A stretch of DNA of 64,000 nt. It comes from Chimonanthus salicifolius. Its lineage: Eukaryota > Streptophyta > Magnoliopsida > Laurales > Calycanthaceae. Location of the stretch: positions 15,008,884 through 15,072,883 of the forward strand of contig CM023537.1 of the NCBI GenBank assembly GCA_013350335.1, in the 5' to 3' direction. The notes under the pieces were generated by a model that saw nothing but the letters and a program-made list of their open reading frames with translations, ran no database searches and had not been told where the DNA came from. Position 1 is the stretch's first letter; each line of letters begins with the position of its first letter. Shown in pieces: positions 1 to 12,165 of this stretch. The position numbers were made by a program, and so were the translations under genes.

Positions 1-206
1 CACATTCTCTCTCCATGTGCTTTACTATGTGTTGTTCCTCGATGGCCAGTTAGCTACTGAATCATGCCACTATAAAAAAGTGGATTTCCGATATATCATT
101 GCCTTTTTGCTTACTTTCTCTGAAAAGGGGCATGAGAATATATCCGGAGTTGTCCTACCTCAGTAACGTTGATTTGAATTTTATTTTCATTTTAATTCTT
201 TTGCAG

Positions 207-1475
207 GTCTTTGTTGCTGCATTTACAAAAAGAAAGCAGGTTTGTCCATCTTATTCAAGAAGCCGAAACGATGCGGGCCACATTGTCTCCATCAGTCATA
301 ATCCATCTTCAAATGGCCAAAGGCAGATTCACACGGAAAAGTTCAGGTCTGATCACAATGGCCCATTTAACAGTTTTTTGTTGCATCTGTCTCTCAAACT
401 ATTACAGATAGGCATTGTTTTGGATGTAATCTAAGTTCAAGGATATTATTATATCAAATAATTGAAAATTAATCACCCTATTAAGAGTTTGAAATATATC
501 CAAATAGGTAGTTTTGCATGATGTTGTAGTATGAAATGTTCTTCATATTTATGATTTCCTCTCAACTATTTGATGGTTTTCAGGTTCTTGGACAAGGCCT
601 GCATCAAAGCTCAAGGAGAAGAGGATAATCCTACAAAAGAAGGCCCATGGAGACTATGCACTGTGGCCCAAGTAGAGCAAGTGAAGATAATCATATCAGT
701 CATTCCGATCTTCGCCTGCACTATCATCTTCAATACCATTCTAGCCCAGCTTCAGACATTCTCAGTTCAACAAGGAAGTGCAATGAACACACAACTCACA
801 GACGACTTCCAAATCCCACCAGCCTCACTCCAATCCATCCCTTACTTCATACTCATCTTCCTAGTTCCCGTCTACGAGACCTTCTTAGTCCCCCTCATGA
901 GGAAGGTCACCGGCCTGGACTCGGGTATCTCTCCACTCCAACGTATTGGCATCGGCCTCTTCGCGGCCACCTTTTCCATGGTCTCCGCAGCTCTAGTAGA
1001 GAGCAAGAGAAGGAACTTGGCCACAGGCTCAAACCAAAAACTTTCCATCTTTTGGATAGCACCACAGTTTGTCATCTTTGGGATCTCTGAGATGTTTACT
1101 GCTGTGGGTCTCATTGAGTTCTTCTACAAACAGTCTTTGGCAGGGATGCAATCCTTCCTAACGGCTATGACTTACTGCTCTTACTCATTTGGGTTTTTCT
1201 TGAGCTCTCTCCTTGTGTCTTTAGTAAACAGAATCACCTCAAATTCATCAGGTGGAGGGTGGCTCAGTGACAATGACCTTAACAAGGATAGACTGGACCT
1301 TTTCTATTGGTTGCTAGCATCCCTCAGTATCATCAATTTCTTCAATTATCTCTTTTGGTCTAGATGGTATTCCTCTAACCCTTCCCTATCTCCAATTCCA
1401 CCACATGATTCTGATGTAGAAGAACAGGGCAACTTCACCTCAGCAAAGCTCATTGGTGCCGACAATATACCTTAG
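207..1475 (+). CDS. NPF4-type NRT1/PTR family transporter, C-terminal part (5' end outside window)
   Basis: Two exons, 207-346 and 584-1475, join in phase across an intron with GT at 347 and AG at 582-583, giving the last 343 residues. The arginine codon is split by the intron (TEKFR then FLDKACI). The second exon has the NPF landmarks: WRLCTVAQVEQVK, the FNTILAQLQTFSVQQG helix, IPPASLQSIPY, the GISEMFTAVGLIEFFYKQS stretch, and NDLNKDRLDLFYWLLA before the tail. Several hydrophobic stretches match the C-terminal half of a 12-helix major facilitator protein. Family members move nitrate, peptides or hormones across membranes; subfamily 4 includes abscisic acid importers. The match to subfamily 4 rests on remembered sequences, and the substrate is not deducible. 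Bases 1-206 look like the end of the preceding intron, with AG at 205-206. The reading frame is intact to the TAG at 1473-1475. Confidence 0.93.
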
Positions 1476-2091
1476 AAAAACACTTCCCTCAACAGTAGGC
1501 TTTCAAATTTCTAAAACCCTCTTGTATAAAGAAGAAAGAAAAAGAAATAGCATATTTGGCCTTTCTATCTGCTTTTTAACCCTTTTCGTTTCTTTAATAA
1601 TTGTGTGTGTCTCAAGAGGAGGAGGAGGAGCTTTTAAGGGTGTCTGAAGGTCTTTGATGTGATTCCAAGGATTTGATCAAAAGAACTTTATGTGTTGGAA
1701 CAGCCTACGAAAGGATGTTAGGTCTAATCCCATTTACAAGATTCAGAGCATTTTGTTTTACTTTCTTCTGTCGATGTGCTTCTCATGTTCCATGTCATTT
1801 TTCATCATTTTTATGGGGCCCATCCCATGATATCAAGGGAGAAAGATGGGTATGGTGGGGAGAGAGATGTGCTTTTCTCAAGTAAGAAATGGGAAGTCTC
1901 TCTACGAAACAAAGAAAATCAATTGTAGAGTGATATGATGTTAATGCAGGAAAAGATTGTTGATCCTACTTCCTTTTAAGTAAGAAACACGAGTGGATTT
2001 CTTGATCTAAACCAAAATGAGTGGACTTCTATTTTCTAGATCCCTGGGGGGACATTATTGTTATGTTTCTTTCCTGTGGTCCAATTTATTT
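1476..2091 (+). other. 3' flank of the NPF gene
   Basis: Probable 3' UTR followed by AT-rich spacer. I see no canonical AATAAA that would fix the polyadenylation site, and no further gene. Confidence 0.4.
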
Positions 2092-2200
2092 ATTTTTAAA
2101 TTAAGGTATCGAATTGACTCACCTAACTAATCCTCGGAGTAATGTATAAACTTTTCAATTCACATGCACACGTCAGGTACAAAACAATGACAAGTGACTC
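2092..2200 (-). mobile_element. SINE fragment, Au-like family
   Basis: On the minus strand this carries the 3' body of the Au-like SINE family seen elsewhere in the window: an A/T-rich tail, a 'ggattagt' motif and a 'gacgtgtg' motif. The copy is short and abuts a second, different SINE to its right. Confidence 0.45.
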
Positions 2201-2212
2201 TTTTTATATACC

Positions 2213-2345
2213 CACATGGGTGTAGCTCAATTGATTGCCTCCTGCTTCAGAAAGCGGGAGGTTGCGGGTTGGAGCCCCCATGGCCTAACTTTAGTTTGCC
2301 CTAAGGGCAGTTGGCTCACCAGTGGGGGTTTTACTTGTAGCGTCC
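2213..2345 (+). mobile_element. tRNA-derived SINE, family A, copy 1
   Basis: The head is tRNA-like, with a box-A-like GTGTAGCTCAATTG and a box-B-like GGTTGGAGCCC. It is followed by a body shared with the copies near 43945-44074 and 61715-61823 (motifs GCCTAACTTTAGT, CCCTAAGGGCAGT, TGGGGGTTTT). It is not a working tRNA: the cloverleaf is poor and the sequence runs on into the shared non-tRNA body. Confidence 0.7.
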
Positions 2346-2699
2346 CTCCCTCTCCCCCTATTTATCAAAGTATTTATTTGAGAATATATAGACGGGAAGA
2401 AAGGGGAGAACGCCACGACGTGAGTCAAATCCGTGTCCGAAGACCCGACCCTTGACTGACCCAACTAGTGTGTGCACATGAACAGAATCCATGCAACATT
2501 TGCAACACATTGTCTTAAAACCTGCGGAAATATATACATACATTTGATACATTTGAAGGATAGACATTCTCAATTCAAAGCAAAGCATATTAATCCCATA
2601 AAAGTTAAACGTCAAATAAAAGGTCTAACATCTTTATCTAGGAGTTTATACATTATCAATCTAATTTTCCAGTTCATATAACTCCTACATAAATGCTTA

Positions 2700-4342
2700 T
2701 TCTCAAAATATAACAAGGAAGTGATGTCCTCTTTGGCTTCCTAATATCAAAATGGAAAGCTCTACGGTTTCTTTCTCCTGCTTTCATGATAGATTATGTA
2801 TGACTATTGCTCGATCCTGCCTCATCACCTTTCTCCTTTCTTTAATTAGTTTCTAAAAGAGAAAAGATTTGTGGGTTAGTCAATGCCCAGTAGGAATTCC
2901 CATCAAGTGGGTACCAATATGTGATATATATAAAATCGGGATAAAACATATATACGTTATTCATATCATATAGTTCATTTGAAAATTATTAACATCCCAT
3001 ACTTAAAAATCAGAATGAATATTTCATACTCATTCTAAGTTCATTTTGTAATCATCTCCTATAAATTAGAATCGTATATACATATAAAGCATTTAGAAAT
3101 CATCATGATGCACTATGCCATGGTGACATGAATTGATGCACGCCTTCATGCCCCATGCATTGATTACTATCTCATTCTCATTCAATATTTATAATCATTG
3201 CCCATTTTATCCGTAACTTTCTTGGGGCACTAGCTGGGAGCTACTACCCAATACTAGCATTTAACCGGGACTACCGAGGGAGTGCTATACATCCATACTC
3301 CTGTGCAGGTTTCGAGACTTTTCTTGACCCTCGGGCTTTCTGCCCAATTATTATGCCATAATTTTAACTCATGGGCGCGGCCATATATAATGGTTAAATT
3401 ATACATACATTTCTAAATATTTTCTCTTAAAGTATGTTATCCCTTTAACCTCTGACTCATGCATTCTCATCCCACATATATGCATGTGTTTCATGTCTAT
3501 GCATTGATAAATTAAACATGTTTGACAATATATAGGAAATACATTGTATTCAAAACTAGACTTTATCAATTTCTCATCAAATCATGCATTCAAATCAACT
3601 TATAATTCAAACATACATGTAATTACTTGATACTTAAAGAAGGTAGGAAAACCTACTTGATCACTGAAATTCCGCGAAGAAGCGAGCTACGTGGCACGTA
3701 CGGCTCCTAAATCACCTTCTGATCCTCTGGTTATTTCCATGAATCAAAATACAATAATTCATCTAATTAGTTTGTGTCCTTGTTTTCCAAATCTACAATT
3801 ATCACTTTCATTAATTTCCATTAAGTGATGTCTCATTAATCATATGTTCATGTCCAACCCAAGAGTGTGGGGTTAAAGATCATACAATCTCAATAGTGTG
3901 GGTTCTGAGCTTGGTTCATCACTTTCTTGGAACTTCTGAAGCTTGTTTCGAAGCTTCGGAACATTAAAGTCTCATTCGGATCATTCCGAAGTACACATCT
4001 TAACAGATTTGCTCGAAACTTGACCTCGGCACTTCCGAGTCAAATTCCGAGACCTCGGAACTTCAAGGTTTCCATTCTTGTCATTTTGATATATATTGGT
4101 TCACTGGTCTGCTCGGAACTTAACCTTGGTACTTTCGAGTCAAGTTCCGAAACTTCAAAACTTCACAGGTTTCAGTTTTACATTACAATACTCAGAGCTT
4201 GGCCTCGATATTTACAAGCCAGGTTCCGAGACCTTGGGTTCTCATATGGACTTAACCAAAATCTTCTAAGTGTTCTCTCTCTGAGTTTATAGTCTCCTCG
4301 GAGTTGTCGTGTGAGTTGTCGTGTGAAGAAAGAGAAAGGAAG
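2700..4342 (-). mobile_element. Outer gypsy-like LTR, left part (interrupted by the solo LTR)
   Basis: On the minus strand this reads like plant Ty3/gypsy LTR DNA. It is non-coding and has diverged internal duplications of a motif around TTCCGAGACCTCGG at about 3940-4240, plus a stretch around 3230-3310 typical of such LTRs. It continues at 9207-9650 once the inserted LTR is removed, which makes one long minus-strand LTR. The left boundary could not be located and 2700 is approximate. The open frames here are shadows. Confidence 0.45.
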
Positions 4343-5186
4343 AAGGGCGTGATGACCCAACCCGGAGTAGTGGGTCAATCAAATTGGGTAAAACTAAAAT
4401 AGTAGATAGGCCTCTTGATTGTGTTGTGTGAAATTATGTGTTATTTTCTTTTATTTTTCATTACTTAAAGTAAAATAAATAAACACACAAAAACCTAGAA
4501 TTTAATTAACTTAGGTTCCCCAATGCACACACCTTTTTCCTTAATTAGAAATTTATGAATTTATCAGCTTCGAGTTAAGATTGAGTTAATAAAAATTTAA
4601 TTATCAAATTAGAATTTTAATTTACAAAGTTAAGGATTCCAATTGGAATTGTGTAATTAAAAATCTAAAATTAATAATTTTGGATCGAACCTTAAGACCC
4701 ACATTCTTAGATCGAATCTCTCATAAAAAAATAGTTTTCTCAAAATCCTTTTGAGATTTATTTAGCTAAGTTAATAAAAATTAGATGATAAATTAAAATT
4801 TGATTTTTGTAAATCAATAATTAAACTACTGAGTCAATAATTAGGTTCACATTTTAATCAACTTGAATATAATCAATAATCGGTAAATTAATGAAATGTA
4901 AACATAAAAGAAACAAATAAATAATTTAAACCATGTGGGACCCCTTTGTGAACCCACACCCCTTCACTCTTTCTAAATCCCTCTCCCTCGAATCTGTAGC
5001 ATCTAAATCTCTAATTTCACTCACGATGGAAACCCCAAAATTCCCCTCCATCGCCGCAACAGAGGGAAACCTTCCCCAAATCCGATTTTTTTTCCTCCTT
5101 CCCTTCTTAAAAAACGGAAACAACACTCCGCCTTTAGCTTTGCAAATCTTAATCCCTCTCGGAATAATCTCGCCGGCCCTATTTTG

Positions 5187-5193
5187 TATAAAT
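5187..5193 (+). promoter_or_regulatory. Possible LTR TATA box
   Basis: A TATAAAT motif in a locally C/T-rich part of the solo LTR, where an LTR promoter could lie. It is supported by position and motif only. Confidence 0.3.
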
Positions 5194-6653
5194 CCACGTG
5201 ATTCTAGCCAAGTTCTTCTTCGCATCTCTCTCCCATTGTACATGTGAAAATCGTCTCATCCATCAGCCTTGGCCGAAGTTGAAGGTGTCTGCTAGGGTCT
5301 TTACTGCTTATGCTCTTCATCTCTAGGATTTCTTCATTCGTTCTCTCCCCCTATTGCCTGAGAGATGCAACAGTGATCTGCTATCTTACAACCTTTTTCC
5401 TGTTGCAGGTCATCATCCCTTGGTCTGGCTTTCTTACTACCATTTGTAAAACCTCCAAGATCTATCATTCCAAAGGTAAGTTCTTTCACTTTATTTTCTT
5501 TCTTGATTTAATTTAAAAGTAGATACTTGTAAGATATCCTTAACATCTATAAGAACCAAGCCAACTGGCCTTAGGACGGTAAAGCCCTTCTCCTGACCTT
5601 TTATTTGGGTTATGGGTATGATACCCATATGTTTCTAAACCATAAACTGTGAGCAAGATTTGTCAGCCACTCTTTACTCGATTGTCTTCAATGTTATTAT
5701 TCAAGAAAATGTATTTTACTCAGATGCTTATCTTCCATAATATTGTAGGCTATCATTCAACCTGTTCTGCAAAAGAGAACCTACCTTGTAACGGAAAGTG
5801 AAAGGCAACCAGTCCTCCATTATTAATCAAGTTGACAAGTGTAGACTAGTGCAAAATTATGCTAAGCCAAAACTAGACGTGTAAAGCTGGCTGACTGCTT
5901 AATCACTACATCATATTATTATATAATCCATAGTCATAGGCTAGCCCAATTTCTAAACAACTACTTTATTTCAACAGAACTCTTTGAAACATTTATTTCA
6001 TTGAATGTGATGAATTTGTCTCTTTAGAGGAAATATAATTTGTGCCAACTATGGAGAAGGCTTTTATTGTTTATTAACACCAACTTCACCCTTAACCTTT
6101 TACCTTAGGATGACCTGTAAGTTATAGTTGGGCCAGCAACATACCTTATTTATAAATAATGTAAATTTTCAAAGAGACTAAATAATTCTCATATTAATAA
6201 TACTTGGAATATTTAAAACATATCCGCAGCAAACGTTGGACTTCAAGGCTAATCAATACTTGAAAGATACTTGGACTCCTTATTCGCACTTCATAAACTT
6301 TTAGGTGAGGAAAAATAATACTTTATACCTTTACCGAGCATGAAAATTATCTATGTTATTTATATGATTGAGCAATAGAAAATAATATTGTATGACATGC
6401 ATTTGGAATGTAATATTGGATCTAGGAAATAGACTCAATTATATTTTAGAATAGTAGTTGTAGTCCGATGCTCACTCACATTAATTTAAGGGATTTAACT
6501 AAGTGTTCTAATGGCCGTGAGGAGACTCAACTTGCCTGAATAAATGGAAATCAACTACTAGCCTTATTGGAGGATCCAAAAATTATGTTTGAATTAATTG
6601 GATGTTATGTTTACTGTTATGGTGTTATTTGTAATATTATTGAGATTGATTTA

Positions 6654-7937
6654 GGCTCGGCTTTTATACACTCGGAATTTCTGCCTCTACACACTCGATT
6701 CCAGGTGTGGGTGGCTAATTACCACGATACCCCTGCATTTTCATTCGTTCGAACGAATGCCCAGTTCATTTTGGTTTTCGTTCGAATGAATACATACATA
6801 CCTCTGCAATTTTGATTCGTTTGAACGAATGCCCCATATAAATTTAATTCATTCAAATGAATTGAGTAAACAATAACGCGCGTTACTGTTCACCCATTCA
6901 TTCGAATGAACCGATGGAATGAATCACTCGATTCATTCGAATGAATTGATTTTCTTTAAAATTTTAAATTTATTTTTTAAGCACTTTGTATTTTAAAAAA
7001 ATTTCAAATTAAATATCCGAACTAATTACGATAATCTGATAAAAATACTTTTATACTTTAAGGTCTTTTGACACTCCCAAATGCTTAAAACACAGTGTTT
7101 TACAAATAAGGGTATTTTGCCGAAAATACATTTAGGAGTGTCAAAAGACTTTAAAGTCTTAAAGTATTTTTATTAGGTTATCGTAATTAGTCCAGATATT
7201 CAATTTGAGAAATTTTGAAAATACACAGTGCTTAAAGAATAACTTTAAAGTTTTAAAGGAAATTTTATTATTTAATACACTATGCATTACTGTAGCATAT
7301 GGAAGATAGGCCATTATTTTTTAAGCGCTGTGTATTTTCAAAATTTCTCAAATTGAATATTTGAACTAATTACGATAACCTGATAAAAATACTTTAAGAC
7401 TTTAAGGTCCTTTGACACTTCTAAATGTGTTTTCGGCACAACTTAGGGATATCCTTATTTATAAAACACTGTGTTTTAAGAATTTGGGAGTGTCAAAAGC
7501 CCTTGAAGTTTTAAAGTATTTTTATCACATTATCGTAATTAATTCGGATATTTAATTTGAGAAATTTTAAAAATACACAATGCTTAAAAAATAACTTTAA
7601 AATTTTAAAGAAAATCAATTCATTCAAATAAATCGAGTGAAGAGTAACGCGCGTTACTGTTCACTCGATTCATTCCATCGGTTCATTCGAATGAACGGGT
7701 GAACAGTAACGCGTGTTACTATTCACTCGATTCATTCTAATGAATTAAATTTATACGGGGCATTCTTTCGAACGAATTAAAATTGCGGGGTATATATGTA
7801 TTCATTCAAATGAATGCCAAAATGAACTGGGCATTCGTTCGAATGAATGAAAATGTAAGGGTATCGTGGTAATTAGCCACACACACCTGGAATCGGGTGT
7901 GTAGAGGCAGAAATTCTGAGTGTGTAAAAATCAAGCC
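6654..7937. mobile_element. Foldback element (nonautonomous, probably MULE-related), inserted in the solo LTR
   Basis: The 1,284 bp are almost entirely two inverted arms of about 640 bp meeting near 7290. Left arm landmarks (TTCTGCCTCTACACAC, TAATTACCACGATACCC, ACGCGCGTTACTGTTCAC, TAATTACGATAA, AAATACACAGTGCTTAAA) recur in reverse complement in the right arm, and each arm also has smaller internal inversions. The ends are GGCTCGGCTTTTATACACT and its degenerate complement. A perfect 8-bp duplication, TTGATTTA, flanks it at 6646-6653 and 7938-7945. The subterminal region is full of palindromes such as ATTCATTCGAATGAAT. There is no coding capacity. The terminal 19 bases nearly match those of the MULE at 21508. 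Confidence 0.87.
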
Positions 7938-8980
7938 TTGATTTATAGCATTGTGTTGCTATAATAATCTTGTTGTAATATGACTTACTATCATGCACAT
8001 GTGATATTATTGAGATTGGTTTTGATGTTCTTAGATATGTATGTGATACTTATGTTAACTTGAAGTCATATAATTATGTTTGGAGTATATTATTGATGAG
8101 GAGATTCATGACATGTTAATATAATTCATAACATGTGGCATGATGATAGAGATGATGCATAGTAGATATGACATTGAGTATGGCATCTTCATTTTCATGG
8201 GATGGGTATGGAAGTGTTGGCCGTAATATTTCATGATGACCACGACGGTGGTAGTTTGAGGCCTTGCTTTTAGTGAGAAGTACCACACATGTGGTAGGTT
8301 TGGTTGTTAGATCATGAAAGATCATGAAGACTAATATTTGGTTGTAGTTGTGTTGTGTAGGCCCCATTTGATATGTGAAGTACCACACTATGGTAAGTTA
8401 TAGGCATCGCTTCGACGGGATGGCCACTAAATACAGGGGTGTGTTGTGGAGGAATGCGACACTGAGCATTGCATTGAGCATTGTGCATTGCATGGCATAA
8501 TGCATGGATATTAAAAGTATATTATTTAATCATGTGTTAAAATCATATTTATAGAGAATAATAGAGATATTATGTTAGGTATGAATTACTTTATTCTTTC
8601 ACTAGGCTTGGATCTCACACCCCTTATATTGCAGGTAATCCTCTGGAGTTAGGATTGGAGGAGACCACTGATGTTTAGAGACTGTCAAGGATGAATATTT
8701 AATTTCTCAGTATAGTCGTGGATTCATGTGATTGGATTTATTTTATTTGATATTACATATTTTGAGAGATTTGATTGGTTAGCTTGAAATAATTGAAAAC
8801 TTTAAGGATATTGATTTTCATTTTATTTTATGGAATGGGATGTGAGCAGTGAGATTATATTTGATGTTAATAATAGATGTTATTTATTTCATATTGTCGA
8901 TGACATTATGATTCTTGCGATGTGTAAAAATTGGGGTTGAAGGATTTGATGGCTTCATTATTTCATTCACAATCTTAAAA

Positions 8981-8983
<3 letters not shown>

Positions 8984-9071
<88 letters not shown>
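8984..9071. repeat. (TA)n microsatellite
   Basis: About 44 uninterrupted TA units inside the solo LTR. The length is likely variable and prone to assembly error. The frames reading YIYIYI across it are artefacts. Confidence 0.98.
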
Positions 9072-9074
<3 letters not shown>

Positions 9075-9206
9075 TTTCCCCCTGCCACAAATCTGTGATG
9101 TAAGACCCGTTAGATGTGTGATGCATTGGGTCGCGCCCGTTCAGTTTGCAGTTGAACGAGTTACGACTCATTTATGCTGTATAAAGGAGCGGGGCATTAC
9201 AAAGGG

Positions 9207-9650
9207 TACGATGCAAATATGATAATAATATGAGAGAATTGCCGTGCGAATGTGGTGGGGAGTGGGTGAGTGTTGTGCGCGAGCGAGAAAATGAATAGTA
9301 TCGTACCACCAGGGGGAGTGGGATAAGGTTCTGCCGTGTGGAGTGGAACAAACACAAGGAAATGGTGGTTTTCTTTTCTATTCCATATTTACCCTTAAAT
9401 TATTAGGTGTGGCATTTGGATCTTCTTCCCTGTGGCATGCCACGTCACCGCCCATGTGGCATGACGCCTCATCACAAAATCATTTCCAATAAATTTCATA
9501 AATTTATTTTCCATCGTGCCACTTGAAATTAATTTCTCAATTAAATCCCATTAAACCTTTCTTAATTAATTGATTAAATCATATTAATCTCAATTAATTA
9601 TTAAAAATTAAATTTTTATAAATTCTAAAATTTTGAGGTGTCACGTTACA
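9207..9650 (-). mobile_element. Outer gypsy-like LTR, 5' end (minus strand)
   Basis: Read on the minus strand, it opens with TGTAACGTGACACC at 9650, followed by a long A/T-rich stretch of AATTAATT type and a GTGACGTGGCATGCC segment, as in many plant gypsy LTR starts. It continues across the solo LTR into 2700-4342. No partner LTR is visible in the window. Confidence 0.5.
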
Positions 9651-11384
9651 CTAGATATTATGCAGTTTTCCACAATTAAAAAAAAAAGTAATCTTACCGT
9701 CAATTTCATAACTTTAGATCATAACCCTTCCAGAAATGCCAAAGTGGGGATACAACAGATAAACATAAGTGCAGCATTAGTCTATATGAATGACAGACTA
9801 CACGCTTGGGAATTTCAGATCTGGCTCCTCATTGGGTCACCCCTTTTATCGACACTGGGAGCCATTATATCAACAGTGTGGATGACAAATCATGAAACCC
9901 AAGGGGAAATTTGATTTACTGTGAATCAGTTCAACTTTTAAATTATAACTTTTAGATGAACACAAAGTCATTAAATTTTACTCTTTAAATTCATTCATTT
10001 CTCAAATCTGTTGGTGGCTTCAGATGACTTTTCTCTGCATTTGGTTCCCCAAAAGGACATGTCGCGTACATGTTTCTTGTTGGAATAGGCTTTCACCTGC
10101 AACTCTTTAATCCGTGGTAAGAGCTTTGGAAGACAGTGTGTCTGCCATTACAAAAGAAATGGTCCCGCCAGTAATATGCTTCTTCCAGTTGTCGATACGT
10201 ATTGATATTCATTTTCTCTTTGTTACGTTTAATAAATAATGTATCGACTGCATTTTTTGTACGTGCACATAATGATCATCTACCAATGGTAATAATAATT
10301 TGATAGGCCCCACTTTACATCCGAGAATTGTGTGGAGATTAGGAGTGGAAATGTGAAATTTTAATCTATCCGGTCCCCTTAACTATTACATGATTAGATT
10401 AGATTTTTTTTCCTTCAATGCCACGTTTAGTTTTCGAAATAAGGTGAGAAAAAAATAATTGAGTTAAAATGAATTTTAATTGAAATCAAATTTAACTACA
10501 TCCGATCAGTTCCATTCTATCCCCACTTATTCTTGCACGAGTTGATATTTGCATGGGCCAAATCATTGAATAAACCTACTTTTGTTTTGCATCTCAAATT
10601 CTCAAATTAATCTAACAAGGTATTCTGATACCTATGAATTCCAAGTGATCTCTCTCTCCAATCACTGGACAAGTTCAATTATTAAAAAAATGGGAGAAGC
10701 CCATTTGAACCATCTAATGAAAGCAGCTACCTTGTCCGGGCCAACAGATAGGATGTTATAATGCGTCCATTGGGCTTGTCTTATAAACTCAAATTGGCTC
10801 GGCTTCTGGGCAGATCCTATTAAAAATTTATGATTTTTTGCTTATTAATAGCCACGCAGGCAAGCTGTGCATGATAAACTATGACAGCACGTGAATGATT
10901 CATGATGCTCTAGCACGTGCGTATCAGACGGCCAAAGTTGTTGACCAAAGACCATTTTGTGATTGGACCTTCAAAATTTAGGGCCACATCCAGCAACAGA
11001 TCTAAGAGTTGGACCCCCCTCATTTGTGTAAAATGGGCCCACATTTCTGGTTTATTTATATGGTTGGGCCATGGAATGTACTCAGTCATGAACAATTTAC
11101 TAGCAGGCAATAAAGGCCTAAGCTGGGGAAGAAAGAAGTCCAAGAACTGTAACCTAAACTTTGCCTTGTAAGAGAATATTAGAAATACACTACCTATCAA
11201 AAAAAATATTAGAAATACATTACAGTACATGCTCAGTAATAAAAGGACCAATAGGCCCACATCCTCCTACCTGAAAATTTAAATGTTTCTTATGGATGAT
11301 GATTGGTGATGCAGAAATAGGCCTGCAAATGGGCCATCTAACTAAAGCAATCATCTTTGTTGTGCCCATTCTCTCTCATACTTT
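9651..11384. other. Gene-free spacer
   Basis: AT-rich DNA with several short open frames that have no recognisable protein content. A short direct duplication of 'atattagaaatacattac' type lies at about 11175-11225. I see no gene. Confidence 0.5.
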
Positions 11385-11565
11385 TTTTTAACACCAAGGT
11401 ATCCAAGTGTCCTATCTGACTAATCCTTGAGGCATATATAAACCTCCCACACGTCGGGTACAGAACTAAAGGGAGTGACCTTTCTTGTGTTGAATGAGAC
11501 TTGATCCTAAGACCTCCCACAAACAAAGGTGGGAAATGACTCTCAAACTAACCCCTCAGGGTTCT
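11385..11565 (-). mobile_element. Au-like SINE copy
   Basis: On the minus strand: a region read as '...ggattagtcagataggac', then 'ggataccttggtgtt' and an A-rich tail (T-run at 11384-11391 on the plus strand). This is the 3' signature shared by the other copies listed here. Confidence 0.65.
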
Positions 11566-11654
11566 CTCTCTCTCATACTTACAGACAAGCTCGAAACAAT
11601 CCATGTTGCTGCCTTTAATACCTAGTTGCAAGATCATTTTGGATCATAGCCTCT

Positions 11655-11852
11655 CAACTGTGAAGTCCAGTGAACCTGTGAGGTTGGCTTGGCAGTCAAG
11701 AACCCGTTTGAGATGCGAGAGGTCTTTAGTTCAAGTCACTCAACACAAAAGGTCCACTCTCCATAGTGTTACTCGACATGTGTGAATAGATATATACCCC
11801 AAGAATTAATCAAGTGCTCTAAGAAGCCTAGATACCTTAGTTTTCAAAAAAA
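11655..11852 (+). mobile_element. Au-like SINE copy with A-tail
   Basis: Degenerate tRNA-like head ('gaggtctttagttcaagtc' resembles box B), body with 'gacatgtgtgaatag', then 'aattaatcaagtgctctaag' and 'gataccttagttttc' followed by a run of A. It lies 90 bp from a copy in the opposite orientation. Confidence 0.65.
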
Positions 11853-12165
11853 AAAAGTCTAGTCCAGTAGCCCTATGATTGAGTGAAGGACCACATCATA
11901 GGCCCCTCAAATAAATTCTTGAATGCAGTACATTCAACATGTATTCATTCATGTGGAGCCACTCAAAGTTACGCTGTTTAAATTATAACCTTTAATAGTC
12001 ATAGCACATTCCAAGGTAGAAAACAAGTTGTGTTCAAAGGGAAGAAAAACCATCCTCTACAGTATGGCACTCAGACATCTCTCTGTTAAGCGCCCATTCA
12101 AGTATACGTTGGCTGATACTGTAACTAACCCACTAAAGACAATTAAATGTACTATGGTTCTCCTT

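Larger units (their letters stand above)
4348..9201 (+). mobile_element. Solo LTR of a Tekay-like gypsy retrotransposon, with a nested foldback element
   Basis: The ends are complementary: CGTGATGACCC at the left and GGGGCATTACA at the right (the right end inverted is TGTAATGCCCC, 9 of 11 matching). They are flanked by the perfect 5-bp duplication AAGGG at 4343-4347 and 9202-9206. No second LTR, primer-binding site or gag-pol lies between, so this is a solo LTR left by LTR-LTR recombination. Without the nested 1,292 bp it is about 3.56 kb, in the range expected for Tekay-type LTRs. The first base is C where T is expected, probably a point mutation. Family assignment rests on recalled resemblance. 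Confidence 0.8.

Noticed and set aside
2213..2290. Candidate tRNA gene
   Set aside because: Poor stems, and the sequence continues into a body shared with two other copies; it is a SINE head.
4926..5247. Overlapping frames of about 105 codons on both strands
   Set aside because: They lie inside the solo LTR and have no gag, pol or host-gene resemblance.
8884..9171. Frames with long YIYIYI runs
   Set aside because: Translation of the (TA)n microsatellite on both strands.
10910..11260. 116-codon minus-strand frame with a hydrophobic start
   Set aside because: Its opposite strand is equally open, its composition is that of spacer DNA, and no motif is recognisable.
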